63,348 nt of DNA from NCBI GenBank assembly GCA_009746045.1, contig RPFO01000348.1:865401-928748 (forward strand), given 5' to 3'. Within the stretch, counting starts at the first letter, position 1. The number at the start of each line of letters is the position of its first letter. Under the pieces are notes generated by a model. The model was not told the DNA's origin, ran no database searches, and was given only the letters and a program-made list of their open reading frames with translations. Both the position numbers and the translations under genes were made by a program. The stretch comes from Mesostigma viride (Eukaryota; Streptophyta; Mesostigmatophyceae; Mesostigmatales; Mesostigmataceae). Shown here piece by piece: positions 1-33,289 of the stretch.

Positions 1-152
1 ATAGCAGACTATAAGTAGAATAAAAGGCAAGAAAGCATCATCAGCATTCCGAGTAGTGGAAACGAACACAAGGATCATGTTCTACCCGTCCCCCTTTCCC
101 ATGACCGTGCTAATCCAGGTAAAGGGTGGTACCGGTTGGCCAGGGCAACATA

Positions 153-417
153 CCCGCAGGTAGGGGCTGTACAGGTTTGCCAGCGACTAGAAAGCATATA
201 CCCTGAGCTGGAGGTGGTACCGGTTGGCTTGAAGCACATACCCGCAGGTAGAGGTTGTACAGGTTGGCCAGCGACTAGAAAGCATATACCCTGAGCTGGA
301 GGTGGCACCGGTTGGCTTGAAGCACATACCCGCAGGTAGAGGTTGTACAGGTTGGCCAGCGACTAAAAACCATATACCCTGAGCTGGAGGTGGTACCGGT
401 TGGCTTGAAGCACATAC

Positions 418-440
<23 letters not shown>
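153..440 (-). repeat. 88-bp tandem array copying a dynein exon end and its donor
   Basis: Three 88-bp copies plus the original. The motif cccgcagg starts at 153, 241, 329 and 417. On the minus strand each copy holds an acceptor-like run ending TTCTAG or TTTTAG, then 33 nt coding SLANLYNLYLR (or a close variant) in the gene's frame, then donor GTATG. The exon-like cassettes are 154-186, 242-274 and 330-362; the true exon end is 418-450. Positions 1-152 hold no recognised exon. Confidence 0.85.
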
Positions 441-24437
<23,997 letters not shown>

Positions 24438-25631
24438 TTGGACTGGTATGCAGCAGCTGTCCTGGCACTAGACCATACTCGCTAAAAACAATTTCCGTGG
24501 AAATTTCCCTGGTCTCGAGGACGTACATGTAACAATCAAGGTTTCATGCTGCAGCGGACGATATCATTTCTTAATTAACCGGTCACACTTACAGCTACAT
24601 CATAGCGTAAACCCGTCTACATCTGATATCCTGCCCCTGCCATCGCATCACGACAATGCGTGGTTTTAATCTATAACATTTTAATTACAACACAGAGGCA
24701 CGTCAACTTAGAACAAGTGGCAAATTAAGAGTAACATATCCCATCCGAATTTCGGACCGCGTCCACGTGGACGTGTTTTGTGCGCTTATCTCTTCCCATT
24801 TACCTGCCCTAGTCGCCATAGCTGGTTTCGTTCAAGTCCGAATTAAGAACTAATAATTATTGTAATCCACGTTTTTTTTCCCTGGCGAACGTCACCTGCG
24901 TTCCCGTCAGCTGACCTGACATTCTTGTTGTAATGTTGTTGTTGTTGTTGGCTGTTGCCCACGCCGCACATGGGCAGCAGAGATTCGGAACCTGACCTGT
25001 CATGGCAGCTGACCTGTGCCGTGGGCAGCTGCGCCCAGCGCCTACAGTACTAGTGGCTACTAGTGGCGAAGTCGGCAAACTCGAAAGCTGTCTTGCGACA
25101 GCTTTGGACTAGTTTGGACTGCGACTGCCAGCGAGCGGACCTTCCGTACCTGCATCTACTAAAGGCCAACCTGCTATCTGGAATTCACTAATTTGTCCTG
25201 AAACCTGGCCAGGTGATTCCTTGCCAGCATTATTCCTTGCCAGCGATACGAAGCTGATGCGTGTGCGCGTTTGGGCAAGGAAAGAGGTACTGTACAGACT
25301 TCATGTTTGGCGAGGTTAATTGACTAAGCTGTCAATGGCGCATTTGTAGTCTCTGCATCGGGGGCCAGCATTTCCTTGTTCACTAAGCTTGCGCAATTTC
25401 TGAAGGCCAGCGTCTCTTGCAGCCAGCGTTCTTCGACGGAAAGCTTTTGCCTAAAAATATGAGAAAGGGTTTGCTTGGCGAAGTCTTCGCATTCTTCCTG
25501 CGGTCGGCTCACTGTTAAGCCGGTGCAGCTCTTGGCGTTGTTCCTACTTGCTTCAACATATTTAAACATCGGGACTGTTGTAGGTTTGACGCCGAAAGTG
25601 GTGCGGGGATTTGTTATTAGGGATTAGGACA
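24438..25631. promoter_or_regulatory. Divergent intergenic spacer between dynein and mS34
   Basis: About 1.2 kb of lower-GC DNA between two head-to-head genes, so it should contain both promoters. I see no clear TATA box or named motif. An 81-codon minus-strand frame (25324-25569) lies in its right part. Confidence 0.6.
25324..25569 (-). CDS. Possible small protein (81 aa), unidentified
   Basis: Open frame starting with ATG 62 bp upstream of, and divergent from, the mS34 start. It contains ECEDFAKQTLSHIFRQKLS and LSVEERWLQETLAFRNCAS. Composition looks protein-like and there is no repeat. Two Cys are spaced CX11C, which does not match the twin CX9C mitochondrial motif. No family is recognised; it could be a chance frame in a promoter. 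Confidence 0.3.
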   Translation of the reverse strand: MFKYVEASRNNAKSCTGLTVSRPQEECEDFAKQTLSHIFRQKLSVEERWLQETLAFRNCASLVNKEMLAPDAETTNAPLTA

Positions 25632-27464
25632 ATGTCAATCTCAAACGTCGTTCGAGCAGCCGTGCACGACGGGAAGAAGGCCGTGTCGCTTTTCGAGATC
25701 TTGAAGTTTCTACCCGACCATGGCGTTGGCGCTAGGATTTTCCGGAAGAGTTGGAGGGGTGGCGGGACAGACAAGTACTTCACGTTGACCAAGGTCGCGC
25801 CCAGCATGGTAAGCTAGCCACGTGATGACTATGGGGTGATATTATTTTTCGTCTTGCCGTGGTTTCTGTGCCCGTCTGCCTTTCTGCTACGACTCTGACT
25901 TCTAGTCAGCTTTTCTTTCCTTATGTTTCCCTGCGTTGACATTGCAGGATGGGCGACATGGGAAAATCTGGGGCTCCCAGACATGGAATGGTGGGTCTAG
26001 GTTTCAAGAGTGTGACCCCATGCTTTGGGGTCAGCTTGCTGGGGCGTAGGTTGTGTGACCGATCGTTTGCTTGGAATCTCGTTTAGACCTTGGTCTACTG
26101 CATACTTGGGATATATGGGAGATATGGAAGGGAGGGAGGGAGGGAGGGAGGGAGGAGGGAGGGAGGGAGGGAGGGAGGGAGGGAGGGAGGGAGGAGGGAG
26201 GGAGGAGGGAGGAGGGAGGGAGGAGGGAGGGAGGGAGGGAGGAGGGAGGGAGGGAGGGAGGGAGGGAGGAGGGAGGGAGGGAGGGAGGGGGAGGGAGGGG
26301 GGGGAAGGGGGGGGGGGGGGGAAGGGGGGGGGGGAAAGGGGGGGGGAAGGGGGGGGGGAAGGGGGGGGGTAAGGGGGGGGGAAGGGGGGGGGGGGGGGGG
26401 GGGGGGGGGAAAGGGGGGGGAAGGGGGGGGGGGGGAAGGGGGGGGGGGGAAAGGGGGGGGGGAAGGGGGGGTGAAAGGGGGGAACAGTTCACATGCAGAG
26501 GGGCCATGGGATGGGGGGATGAGGATGAGGGACCTTTTCCCCCCGCCTCTTGCCTCATTGACCACATGGGGGTGCTGCGTTTGAGTTGGTTGGCTCGCCA
26601 AGGATCCCTGCCCATCATGGTCAGAAGTTGGAAGCAAGGGAGGCATGCAGGCAGGCGTGACACGAGGTGCCTGCGCTGCAGATCCAGCATGATCCAGCAC
26701 GCTTTTTATGATAAGACTCGTCCCGTTGATGCAGTCAGCACTTCGTATAGACATGCCCCACGATGAGTGCTGGACCGGTCACGTCATGCAATAGGGGACT
26801 GGTGTGTCGTGGATGTTAGGGTGTCCACCTTGCTGGCTGTGCGCGCTTCGTGGTTAGTGCCATCCCAGCATTCTTACGTCCGCTTTGCTCGAAGAGCCAC
26901 GTTCCATTTCCCTTGTATCATGTGCACTCTAACGCTGCTGTTCTGAACCTCGCAGTTCTGCTCAACATTTCTGTTTGTCAGGGCCCACCGGATGCCAGCA
27001 TTTTCAGGCCACACTCCCATCCACTCTTGTGGCTGCGCAAGGCAGTCGTTGCCCGTGTGCTGGGATAACCGTTTTTTGTCTGGATTTCTGGGGTTGTGCG
27101 TTGTCATAGGAATGTGGGCATTCCCGCATGCTATTCGCTGCCTGTTAATATTTACCTTACCTGCATGCCATATCTGCGCACCCTATCAACGTGCCCTATC
27201 TGAGTGCCCTATCTGTGTGCCCTATCCTCGCACCCTTACCTATCTTCTGGGTGGCTCCCAGGTCGCCCGCTGCGCGACGGCAAAGTGTACGTGATCCACG
27301 GCGCGAACAAGATGGGCGTGTGGGAGGCGCAGCCAACGCCCGAGTGGGTGGCGGGGGAGGCGGAGCTGCACCGCATCCTGGAACGAGCGCAGCATATCAA
27401 GGATGGCAGGGCAGCGGCCGCGCCGAAGGTGGAACCCAGCGGAGAGGCTGCTCCGTCTCCATGA
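25632..27464 (+). CDS. MRPS34: Mitochondrial small-subunit ribosomal protein mS34 (MRPS34-like)
   Basis: Component of the mitochondrial ribosome small subunit. Three exons: 25632-25808, 25948-25990, 27262-27464; introns are phase 0 and phase 1, with donors GTAAGC and GTGGGT and acceptors ATTGCAG and CTCCCAG. The 140-residue product has the family core in order: FEILKFLPDHGVGARIFRKS, then YFTLTKVAP, then DGRHGKIWGSQTWNG, then a short C-terminal tail. Length fits the plant/algal family (about 150 aa). The ATG chosen follows a purine-rich 5' leader and gives the family's usual N-terminus. Intron 2 is inflated by a G-rich satellite. No targeting peptide is obvious. Confidence 0.88.
26128..26490. 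repeat. (GGGA)n/(GGGAGGA)n and poly-G satellite in mS34 intron 2
   Basis: About 360 bp of purine-only sequence, non-template-strand G-rich, with runs of more than 20 G near 26386-26408. It is a strong G-quadruplex and R-loop candidate. The rest of intron 2 (26491-27261) holds no recognised feature. Confidence 0.95.
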
Positions 27465-27690
27465 TGGCACTTGACATTGGTCCCTGATTGAGCAAGCTGA
27501 GAGACGATCACGGGTCACTAGGGTGGCCTACTCTGACCCCATTGGGCCCTGCTCACACGCCGCTCTGTGTGTAATATGCCAAAATGGAACCGTCGGGGTC
27601 AGCTGCATGCTTGGCGACACGCAGCTGAGCCGACATTGGGGTCGCCCTCGTGGAAGCGTGGTGTGTCATAGAAGTGATGCTGGGCGCACA

Positions 27691-27695
27691 TGTAA
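27691..27695 (+). terminator. Candidate poly(A) signal TGTAA of mS34
   Basis: TGTAA, the poly(A) signal commonly used by green algae, occurs 227 bases after the mS34 stop. The pentamer is short, so it could be chance. Confidence 0.25.
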
Positions 27696-27698
27696 AAA

Positions 27699-27968
27699 TC
27701 AAGTCCAATGTTTGACTGAACGCGCACATTTGACACAATGGAGCACAATAGTGTAGACTAGGATATCGGCGCCCTTTGGCAGCTCCAGGTTTCCTCGAAA
27801 AACCTCCTTTACCGTATCGTAGTTTTTATTTGGCTCGAGTATTTTATAACTAAAAGCCTGGCCGCTTGGAGTAGGTTCTTGATTCATTCCCGCATGGCCG
27901 GCCGGCGACCAATCAAATTTGCAGGATGTGCTGGTGTTGGAGTATGTTATATCAATCACGAGGCCCAT
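27699..27968 (-). CDS. Unidentified open frame, 89 aa
   Basis: Starts ATG and reads protein-like sequence, e.g. MGLVIDITYSNTSTSCKFDW and KILEPNKNYDTVKEVFRGN. It converges on mS34. No repeats and no family recognised. It may be an exon of a broken gene or a chance frame. Confidence 0.3.
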   Translation of the reverse strand: MGLVIDITYSNTSTSCKFDWSPAGHAGMNQEPTPSGQAFSYKILEPNKNYDTVKEVFRGNLELPKGADILVYTIVLHCVKCARSVKHWT

Positions 27969-28284
27969 CGCAAGCCTAGCTAGCTATAGCGCTGCATGCA
28001 AACCGATCGCCTGAAGTGCTCTTTATATTCTCAACACTCCAGCAAGTGCTTGCACATGGCAGGCCGGTGAACTCATGAATGGCTAATGGTGACGGCACAA
28101 CTGTGATACTTACTTACAGGCACACCCAGCTAGCATCCAATATCGCGAATCGAAGTATGACACGCATGTGGTACTAGCTTCATTCGGCATTCAGGTCACT
28201 CAGCAATTTAGCTGATTTTCAAAATGCATGTATAGTCAAAAACGTTGGCTCTATATGTCATTACAGAACATACTGGCCTCCGTG

Positions 28285-28430
28285 GGGAGGATATGTAACG
28301 TGCATATCCCTGAGAAGGGGCGTATGGTTTTCAATGCATTCTAGGCGACAACCTGCAGGTGGTTGGTGTAAACTGCCGCCTACTCGGCTTGCACAATTGA
28401 GGTGCACCTGCACCACCATGTATTCCAGCA
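28285..28430. mobile_element. Fragment of LINE/SINE 3'-end family B
   Basis: Shares gtaacgtgcatatccctgag-type sequence, a 'cattctaggc ... cctgcaggtgg ... gtaaact' block and a 'gtgcacctgcacc' block with copies at about 29028-29165, 31940-32095 and (reversed) 32880-33050. Bases 27969-28284 and 28431-28650 show nothing else. Confidence 0.5.
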
Positions 28431-28619
28431 GCTCTGCAAAGTTGTGGGCATGTGGGGTGGAAGATGATCATGGCTAGGCAATGGCTAGGGCATGATGGCG
28501 TCTCAGCAGAGAGTGGCTCTCTGCATGGGCAAAAGCATGGCTGACTAGCTCATAGCGGATGCAGTAAGGCTGCCCCATGGTCCAGAGCCCACAGATACGG
28601 GCTTTGAGCACATTTAGAG

Positions 28620-28740
28620 GCGCCGGTTTGGGAAAATATAAAGGCCTCTCAGGGCCGGAGCCTGAGGGGTTTAATTTAGGGGCATTAATTCCCAGGGTTG
28701 AACCCACAACCCCCTAAGCTCTATGTCACGCACGGTGTAG
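28620..28740 (-). mobile_element. Possible tRNA-derived SINE remnant
   Basis: Minus strand GGTTCAACCC (28695-28704) is a good RNA polymerase III B-box; AGCTTAGGGG just upstream resembles an A-box but is too close for a normal promoter. Probably a decayed SINE head. Confidence 0.25.
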
Positions 28741-28819
28741 TCAACGATTGAATTATCACGTGCAGCGGTCATCCACTCTTCAGTCTAGTTCCATGTCTGA
28801 TCATTAATCATCCATCTGA

Positions 28820-29165
28820 AGTGGCAATTTGCCAACCAGGGCGGCACATCCTGACCTGGCCTGGCCCCGGCCATGCAAGGACATTCCTAGAAAGCTGGGT
28901 AAACCTGCATGCCACATGAACTACACACAGCAGCTGCTGGCCGACCTAAGTGGTCCCAGCTAAGTTTGAACACCGCATTCACTCCCTCTCCCTTGCTTGG
29001 ACTGCTGTTGAATTGAATTGAATTGTAACCGATAACTCCGTTGGGAGTACAATGTGTACATGTAGCACATATCCCTGATCGGAAGGGGCATATGGCTTTT
29101 AATTCACTCTTGGCTACTTCCTGCAAGGGTAGTGTAAACTACACCTGTGTAAACTACACCTGTGT
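28820..29165 (+). mobile_element. LINE ORF2 3'-region fragment and family B end
   Basis: 28830-28910 (gccaaccagggcggcacatc, gacctggcctggcccc) matches 39460-39520 of the larger ORF2 fragment. 28930-29010 (gctggccgacctaagtggtc, tttgaacaccgcattcactc) matches 39755-39830 and, reversed, 43690-43745. At 29028 the CTCCGTTGGGAG hairpin of family B begins. Confidence 0.6.
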
Positions 29166-29469
29166 AAACTACACTCCGCAAAGGTTTTCACCTTTGCGGA
29201 GTGTCTGATCAGAATATACGCTTGGCTGATTTCGATAGTACCGGCTACGCCCCCTTCTACTAAAAAGAAGGATTCAGCCGTGTTCAGCCCGTCTCACGGT
29301 GCGAGACTGAACAAGTCTCGCGTGCAGACACGTGTGTAGTACTCCTACACACAGATCTCGAGTGATTTATCTAGTACCAAATCCGAAAGGCTTGCATCAC
29401 TCCCCGGACAGGAGAACTTTTGCGGATGACTGTAGGTGTAAGTTGGCGATGCCATGGTAACCGGAGACG

Positions 29470-29526
29470 TCCGTCCTATAGTCAGCAAAATTGGTGCGAG
29501 AGGTCCCCAGTTCGATTCCGGTCGGA
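29470..29526 (+). tRNA. tRNA-like sequence (truncated, Glu-like), not a functional tRNA
   Basis: Ends TCCGTCC and GGTCGGA pair as a 7-bp acceptor stem with one T-T mismatch. Between them are TATAGTCAGCAAAATTGG (D-arm/A-box-like), GCGAGAGGTCC and AGTTCGATTCC (T-loop/B-box). At 57 nt it lacks most of the anticodon arm. It recalls tRNA-Glu, and is best seen as a SINE-type head or tRNA pseudogene. Confidence 0.45.
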
Positions 29527-29867
29527 TTCATTTGCAGATCGCGTTTTCCGCGTTTTCCGCGGCCTGGCACTGAACGCAAAGGTTTTCACCTTTGCGGAGT
29601 GTCTGATCAGAATATACGCTTGGCTGATTTCGATAGTACCGGCTACGCCCCCTTCTACTAAAAAGAAGGATTCAGCCGTGTTCAGCCCGTCTCACGGTGC
29701 GAGACTGAACAAGTCTCGCGTGCAGACACGTGTGTAGTACTCCTACACACAGATCTCGAGTGATTTATCTAGTACCAAATCCGAAAGGCTTGCATCACTC
29801 CCCGGACAGGAGAACTTTTGCGGATGACTGTAGGTGTAAGTTGGCGATGCCATGGTAACCGGAGACG

Positions 29868-29924
29868 TCCGTCCTATAGTCAGCAAAATTGGTGCGAGAG
29901 GTCCCCAGTTCGATTCCGGTCGGA
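29868..29924 (+). tRNA. Second copy of the truncated tRNA-like sequence
   Basis: Identical to 29470-29526, exactly 398 bp downstream in the second tandem unit. Confidence 0.45.
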
Positions 29925-30233
29925 TTCATTTGCAGATCGCGTTTTCCGCGTTTTCCGCGGCCTGGCACTGAACGCAAAGGTTTTCACCTTTGCGGAGTGT
30001 CTGATCAGAATACACCTGCTCTAGGTGCACCAAGTGCACCTGCACCACCATGATCTCTCAGAGCTCAAGGGGGCCTGGCATGCATGGGGTGGAAGATCAC
30101 GGCTAGCCCGCACTGGGTAGTGCAGGGCCGGGGGTCGAGTGCGAGGGGGGGGCGGTCCAGGGCCCCCCGATAGTTTGCATGGCCCAGGAGCTCAACCTTA
30201 AAGGCGTTCGCTGGGGGTGCCCTCATGAGGCGG

Positions 30234-30475
30234 AATTAATTAATTAATTAATTAATTAATTAATAATTAATTAATTAATTAATTATTAATTAATTAATTA
30301 ATTAATTAATTAATAATTAATTAATTAAAATAATAAATTAATTAAAATTAATTTAATTAAAATTAATTTATTAAAATATAAATTAATTTTAATTAAAATT
30401 AATTTATTAAAATTAATTAATTAATTAATTAATTATTAATTAATTAATTAATTAATTAATTAATTAATTAATTAA
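30234..30475. repeat. (TTAA)n / AATT-rich tail
   Basis: About 240 bp of AATTAATT repeat with small breaks. It is the tail of the minus-strand element whose 3' hairpin starts at 30476, possibly merged with a second tail. Comparable tails lie at 31817-31916, 32402-32466, 33050-33070 and 40578-40620. Confidence 0.9.
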
Positions 30476-30600
30476 ACTCGTGCTCCCGTTGGGGAGTCAC
30501 GGAGCACCGAAGTGCTTTTAATCCCTGTGTGTGCACTACAGGAGAAAGGGCAGAAACCCCCAGTCTCCTTCATGCCAAAGGCATGCCACAGCTGCAATCG
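30476..30600 (-). mobile_element. LINE/SINE 3' end, family A (hairpin and TTAA tail)
   Basis: Minus strand reads ggcatgcctttggcatgaag, then cagggattaaaagcacttcg, then GACTCCCCAACGGGAGCACG, then AGT and the (TTAA)n tail. CTCCC/GGGAG forms a hairpin with a short loop immediately before the tail. Related copies: 22562-22735, 32340-32466, 34976-35060, 39188-39235 and 40367-40620. Confidence 0.75.
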
Positions 30601-30879
30601 GGCGCGGCTAGCTAAAAGGACAGGCTAACGATCCGGCAAACTGTGGGTGCAATAAGACCCATGTGAGCATATCATAGCAAGGAGCGTGGGCAAGTAATCT
30701 GAACATAGCCAGGGCGTAGCATGGCTGTACTAGGACTAGGCTAGCTAAGGCTATGGCTGGTTGTGTACCGTGCGTTGGCGGCACGTGACTAGGTGTGTTG
30801 GCACAGCTAGGCAACATTCTAGGCATGGCTGCCTTAGCGGCAGTGACGCCAATGGTTACAAGCTAGGGCTATTGCTATT

Positions 30880-31381
30880 CTAGCCCGCTGGGGGCGTCCA
30901 CATCTTGTGGTTGATCATCAGGTCCCCGCCCCTCCAGTACACCTTGGGCTTCTGGGGGTCCTGCTTATGGCGGAGGTATTCCGGCCACAGGTCGCGTCGC
31001 TGCTGTTGCTGAGCGGGGGTGAGGTCGTCATCCAGCGTCCAGGTGAGGTCGTGCAACCGCTTGCGACGAGAGAGGAACCGCTGCTTATCCTCAGGCCGGG
31101 AGGGGAAGGTGAGTAGGACTGGTGGGGGAGCCGCCTTGTCCCGTGAGTGGGGAAGGCGGTGGCACCCACGCAGTTCTACCTCACCTACCAGGCCCATGAG
31201 GGTAAGAAGCTGGTTCTTGAGCTCGTCAGCAAGAGAGGTTGACGTCTCACCTGGCTTCTGGGGGAAGCGACGTAGCACCACTCGGCACTCGCGGCGAGCG
31301 CGGTCGGTGACCTCCCGTTGCTGGGCCTGGCGGTGGTCCTCCAGCTCCTGGAGCTTTGTGGCGATGGCCTCATGAGGCGGA
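30880..31381 (-). pseudogene. LINE ORF1-like protein, C-terminal half (5' truncated)
   Basis: Open frame from about 31381 to the stop at 30880. It begins with a coiled-coil-like stretch (TKLQELEDHRQAQQREVTDR), then GCHRLPHSRDK, VLLTFPSRPEDKQRFLSRRK, LTPAQQQQRRDLWPEYLRHK and a basic end. This order matches L1-type ORF1 nucleic-acid chaperones: coiled coil, RNA-binding fold, C-terminal domain. The second, damaged copy at 33290-34440 supports a mobile family. Upstream it is cut at a cctcatgaggcgg sequence also present at 30224. Confidence 0.65.
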
Positions 31382-31700
31382 ATGTCAGTCCTTCGCGTTG
31401 AACCTGGGGTCCCGGCCGGTGATCGAGACGTACGGTACGTCGAGAGACCGCCATGCCGCCTTGCGCAGGTGTGCTGGCTGGTTGGCGGCCCCGTGTGGTG
31501 ATGATTGATCTCTGCGCGGCAAGTGTCTCCACCTCGATCCTCTGCGTGTGCGGCAGTATATCAAAGAGTATATGCTTGAGTAGTAAGCCGCTCATGGTAC
31601 GGGTACAGCATGGGTCCTCCCAGGCGGCGGCGGGCCTGTGCTAGCGCCAGCCGGGCATCGCGCAGGGATACTGAGGCGCTGGGCGGCCGGGCGCGGGGTT
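31382..31700 (-). pseudogene. Adjacent LINE-derived fragment
   Basis: Minus strand has a short open segment (RLALAQARRRLGGPMLYPYH) followed by stops. It is probably the rest of an older element next to the ORF1 fragment. No family motif is visible. Confidence 0.3.
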
Positions 31701-31939
31701 GCTCAGGGAGCTGAGCTGAGAGCTTGAACAAGCGTACCCATGCACTGATCGCATGAACAGTTCGTAGGCAAGAGGCGTTTGACCCAACTGTTTGGGGGGA
31801 GATCCCCGCCGGATTAAAATTAAACCATTAATTAAACCATTAATTAATTAATTCATTTTAATTAATTAATTAATTAATTAATTAATTAATTAATTAATTA
31901 ATTAATTAATTAATTAGGAACAGACTGGTTGTCTCCTTG

Positions 31940-32095
31940 ATAACTCCGTTGGGAGTATCTGTAGCACATAGCCCAGAGAAGGGGCAAATGGCCTATAATA
32001 CATTCTGGGCTACTTCCTGCAAGGGTGGGAATGTAAACGACCCGTGCTCTAGGCCGGTGCATCAGGGGCACCTGCACCCCCCAGAGTCTCGGGCA
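31940..32095. mobile_element. Family B 3' end (hairpin CTCCGTTGGGAG)
   Basis: Directly follows the (TTAA)n tract ending at 31916 and reads ataactccgttgggagtatc, gtagcacatagcccagagaa, cctgcaagggtgggaatgta. In reverse orientation this is a LINE 3' end: body, hairpin, then AATT tail. Confidence 0.6.
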
Positions 32096-32124
32096 ACACC
32101 CGGCCAGCTAAGGGGAGCCTAATT

Positions 32125-32466
32125 TGGAAGAAGATGATGGACAAGGCCAAGTGGGCCCAGGTCATAGAGGACAACGAGCCCCCCCCAGTGGGGAAGCGCC
32201 CGCGTGTGCAATCCCGTGGGAGGCACGCCAGATAGCTCCCCTAGGGCAGCGTGCGGCTGCCTAGATAGATGTTGTAGTTAGAATGCTGTTAGATAGTCTG
32301 TAGCCAATGTAGAAGATAGATTAGACCGGTAGGACTGTTTGCACCCACCCATCCATCCATCGGGGTTAATGCTCCGTGACTCCCCAACGGGAGCACGAGT
32401 CTAATTAAAATTAATTAATTAATTAATTAATTAATTAATTAATTAATTAATTAATTAATTAATTAA
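32125..32466 (+). mobile_element. LINE ORF2 C-terminus, 3' UTR, family A hairpin and TTAA tail
   Basis: The frame KKMMDKAKWAQVIEDN ... RPRVQSRGRHAR ends with TAG at 32232-32234. It parallels the KKRWQKIVKAH end at 39827-39925. A 130-bp 3' UTR with catccatccat follows, then gactccccaacgggagcacg (32378-32397) and a (TTAA)n tail. This gives the order ORF2 end, UTR, hairpin, tail. Confidence 0.7.
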
Positions 32467-32469
32467 GGG

Positions 32470-33180
32470 GAGCCTGTCATAGGGGGGGAAGATCAGCATG
32501 GCTATACATGCAAAAGCTAGGGCATGGCGTCTCATCGCCCCTCGGACATCTAGGTCGCCCACTTGAGCCCTGGCAGGCGACCCCTGCCGCCCCAGCCACC
32601 CCAGCCACCCCAGCCTATAGGGAATATACAGCAGTAGTGTAGACTAGAAAGCTAGCTTAGTAGTGACGTGGCCATGTATGCCTACGTGATGGGCCCACAC
32701 CCGCCCTTGCAACAATAGCCGTAGCAATTTCGAGTCATGATTTGCCCATGCAGGGAGTTACTCTCTGCTGAGAGGCCATGTGTACCCCAGCTATAGCCTA
32801 GCCACATACCTTCCACCCCATATGTCATGCAGGCCTTCTAGGCCCTCTCCTCAAGCCGCCTTGTGTGCCTGTGCTTGTTTAGGAAGCATGAACTATCATG
32901 GCGGTGCAGGTGCACCTTGTGCACCCAGAGCAGGTGATAGTTGTACATCCTACACCTGCAGGTTGTCGCCCTGATTGTATTACAAACCCATAGATGCCCC
33001 TTTCTCAGGGCTATGTGTTAACTACATATGCTCCCCACGGAGCTATGATTTTAATTAATTAATTAATTAATGGCGCGTCTCAGCAGATCGAGAGTTACTC
33101 CCTGCATGGGCACTGCATAATGAAATAAAGCTAGGCATCATCTGGAGTGTGGCACATCATAGGCACACATGTACATGACT
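32470..33180. other. Transposon debris with reversed family B copy
   Basis: 32880-33050 carries the gtgcaggtgcaccttgtgca, acctgcaggttgtcgccctg and ctccccacggag blocks of family B in reverse, ending in a short TTAA run. 32470-32880 has no recognised coding sequence. Confidence 0.5.
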
Positions 33181-33289
33181 AAAAATGCTAGGCATCAGCT
33201 GGTATAGTGCCTGTAGGAGGCGGGCATGTACAAGGCCACGGTCTAACTATTCTAAACCGACTGCTGCTGTATTCCCCTAAGCTGGGGCG

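Larger units (their letters stand above)
29177..30015. repeat. 398-bp tandem repeat (two full units and a partial third) rich in hairpins
   Basis: Units start at cgcaaagg (29177, 29575, 29973); the two full units look identical. Each has perfect inverted repeats: CCTTCT/AGAAGG, GTCTC/GAGAC and GTGTGTAG/CTACACAC, and a unit-start hairpin (CGCAAAGG/CCTTTGCG). The latter is 11 bp per arm in copy one (29174-29184/29191-29201). A tRNA-like segment follows. I looked for and did not find hammerhead core motifs. Confidence 0.9.

Noticed and set aside
29470-29924. Functional tRNA genes
   Set aside because: Only 57 nt with the anticodon arm largely missing and a mismatch in the acceptor stem.
29177-30015. 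Hammerhead ribozyme or retrozyme
   Set aside because: I looked for the CTGANGA and GAAA core on both strands in the unit and did not find it.
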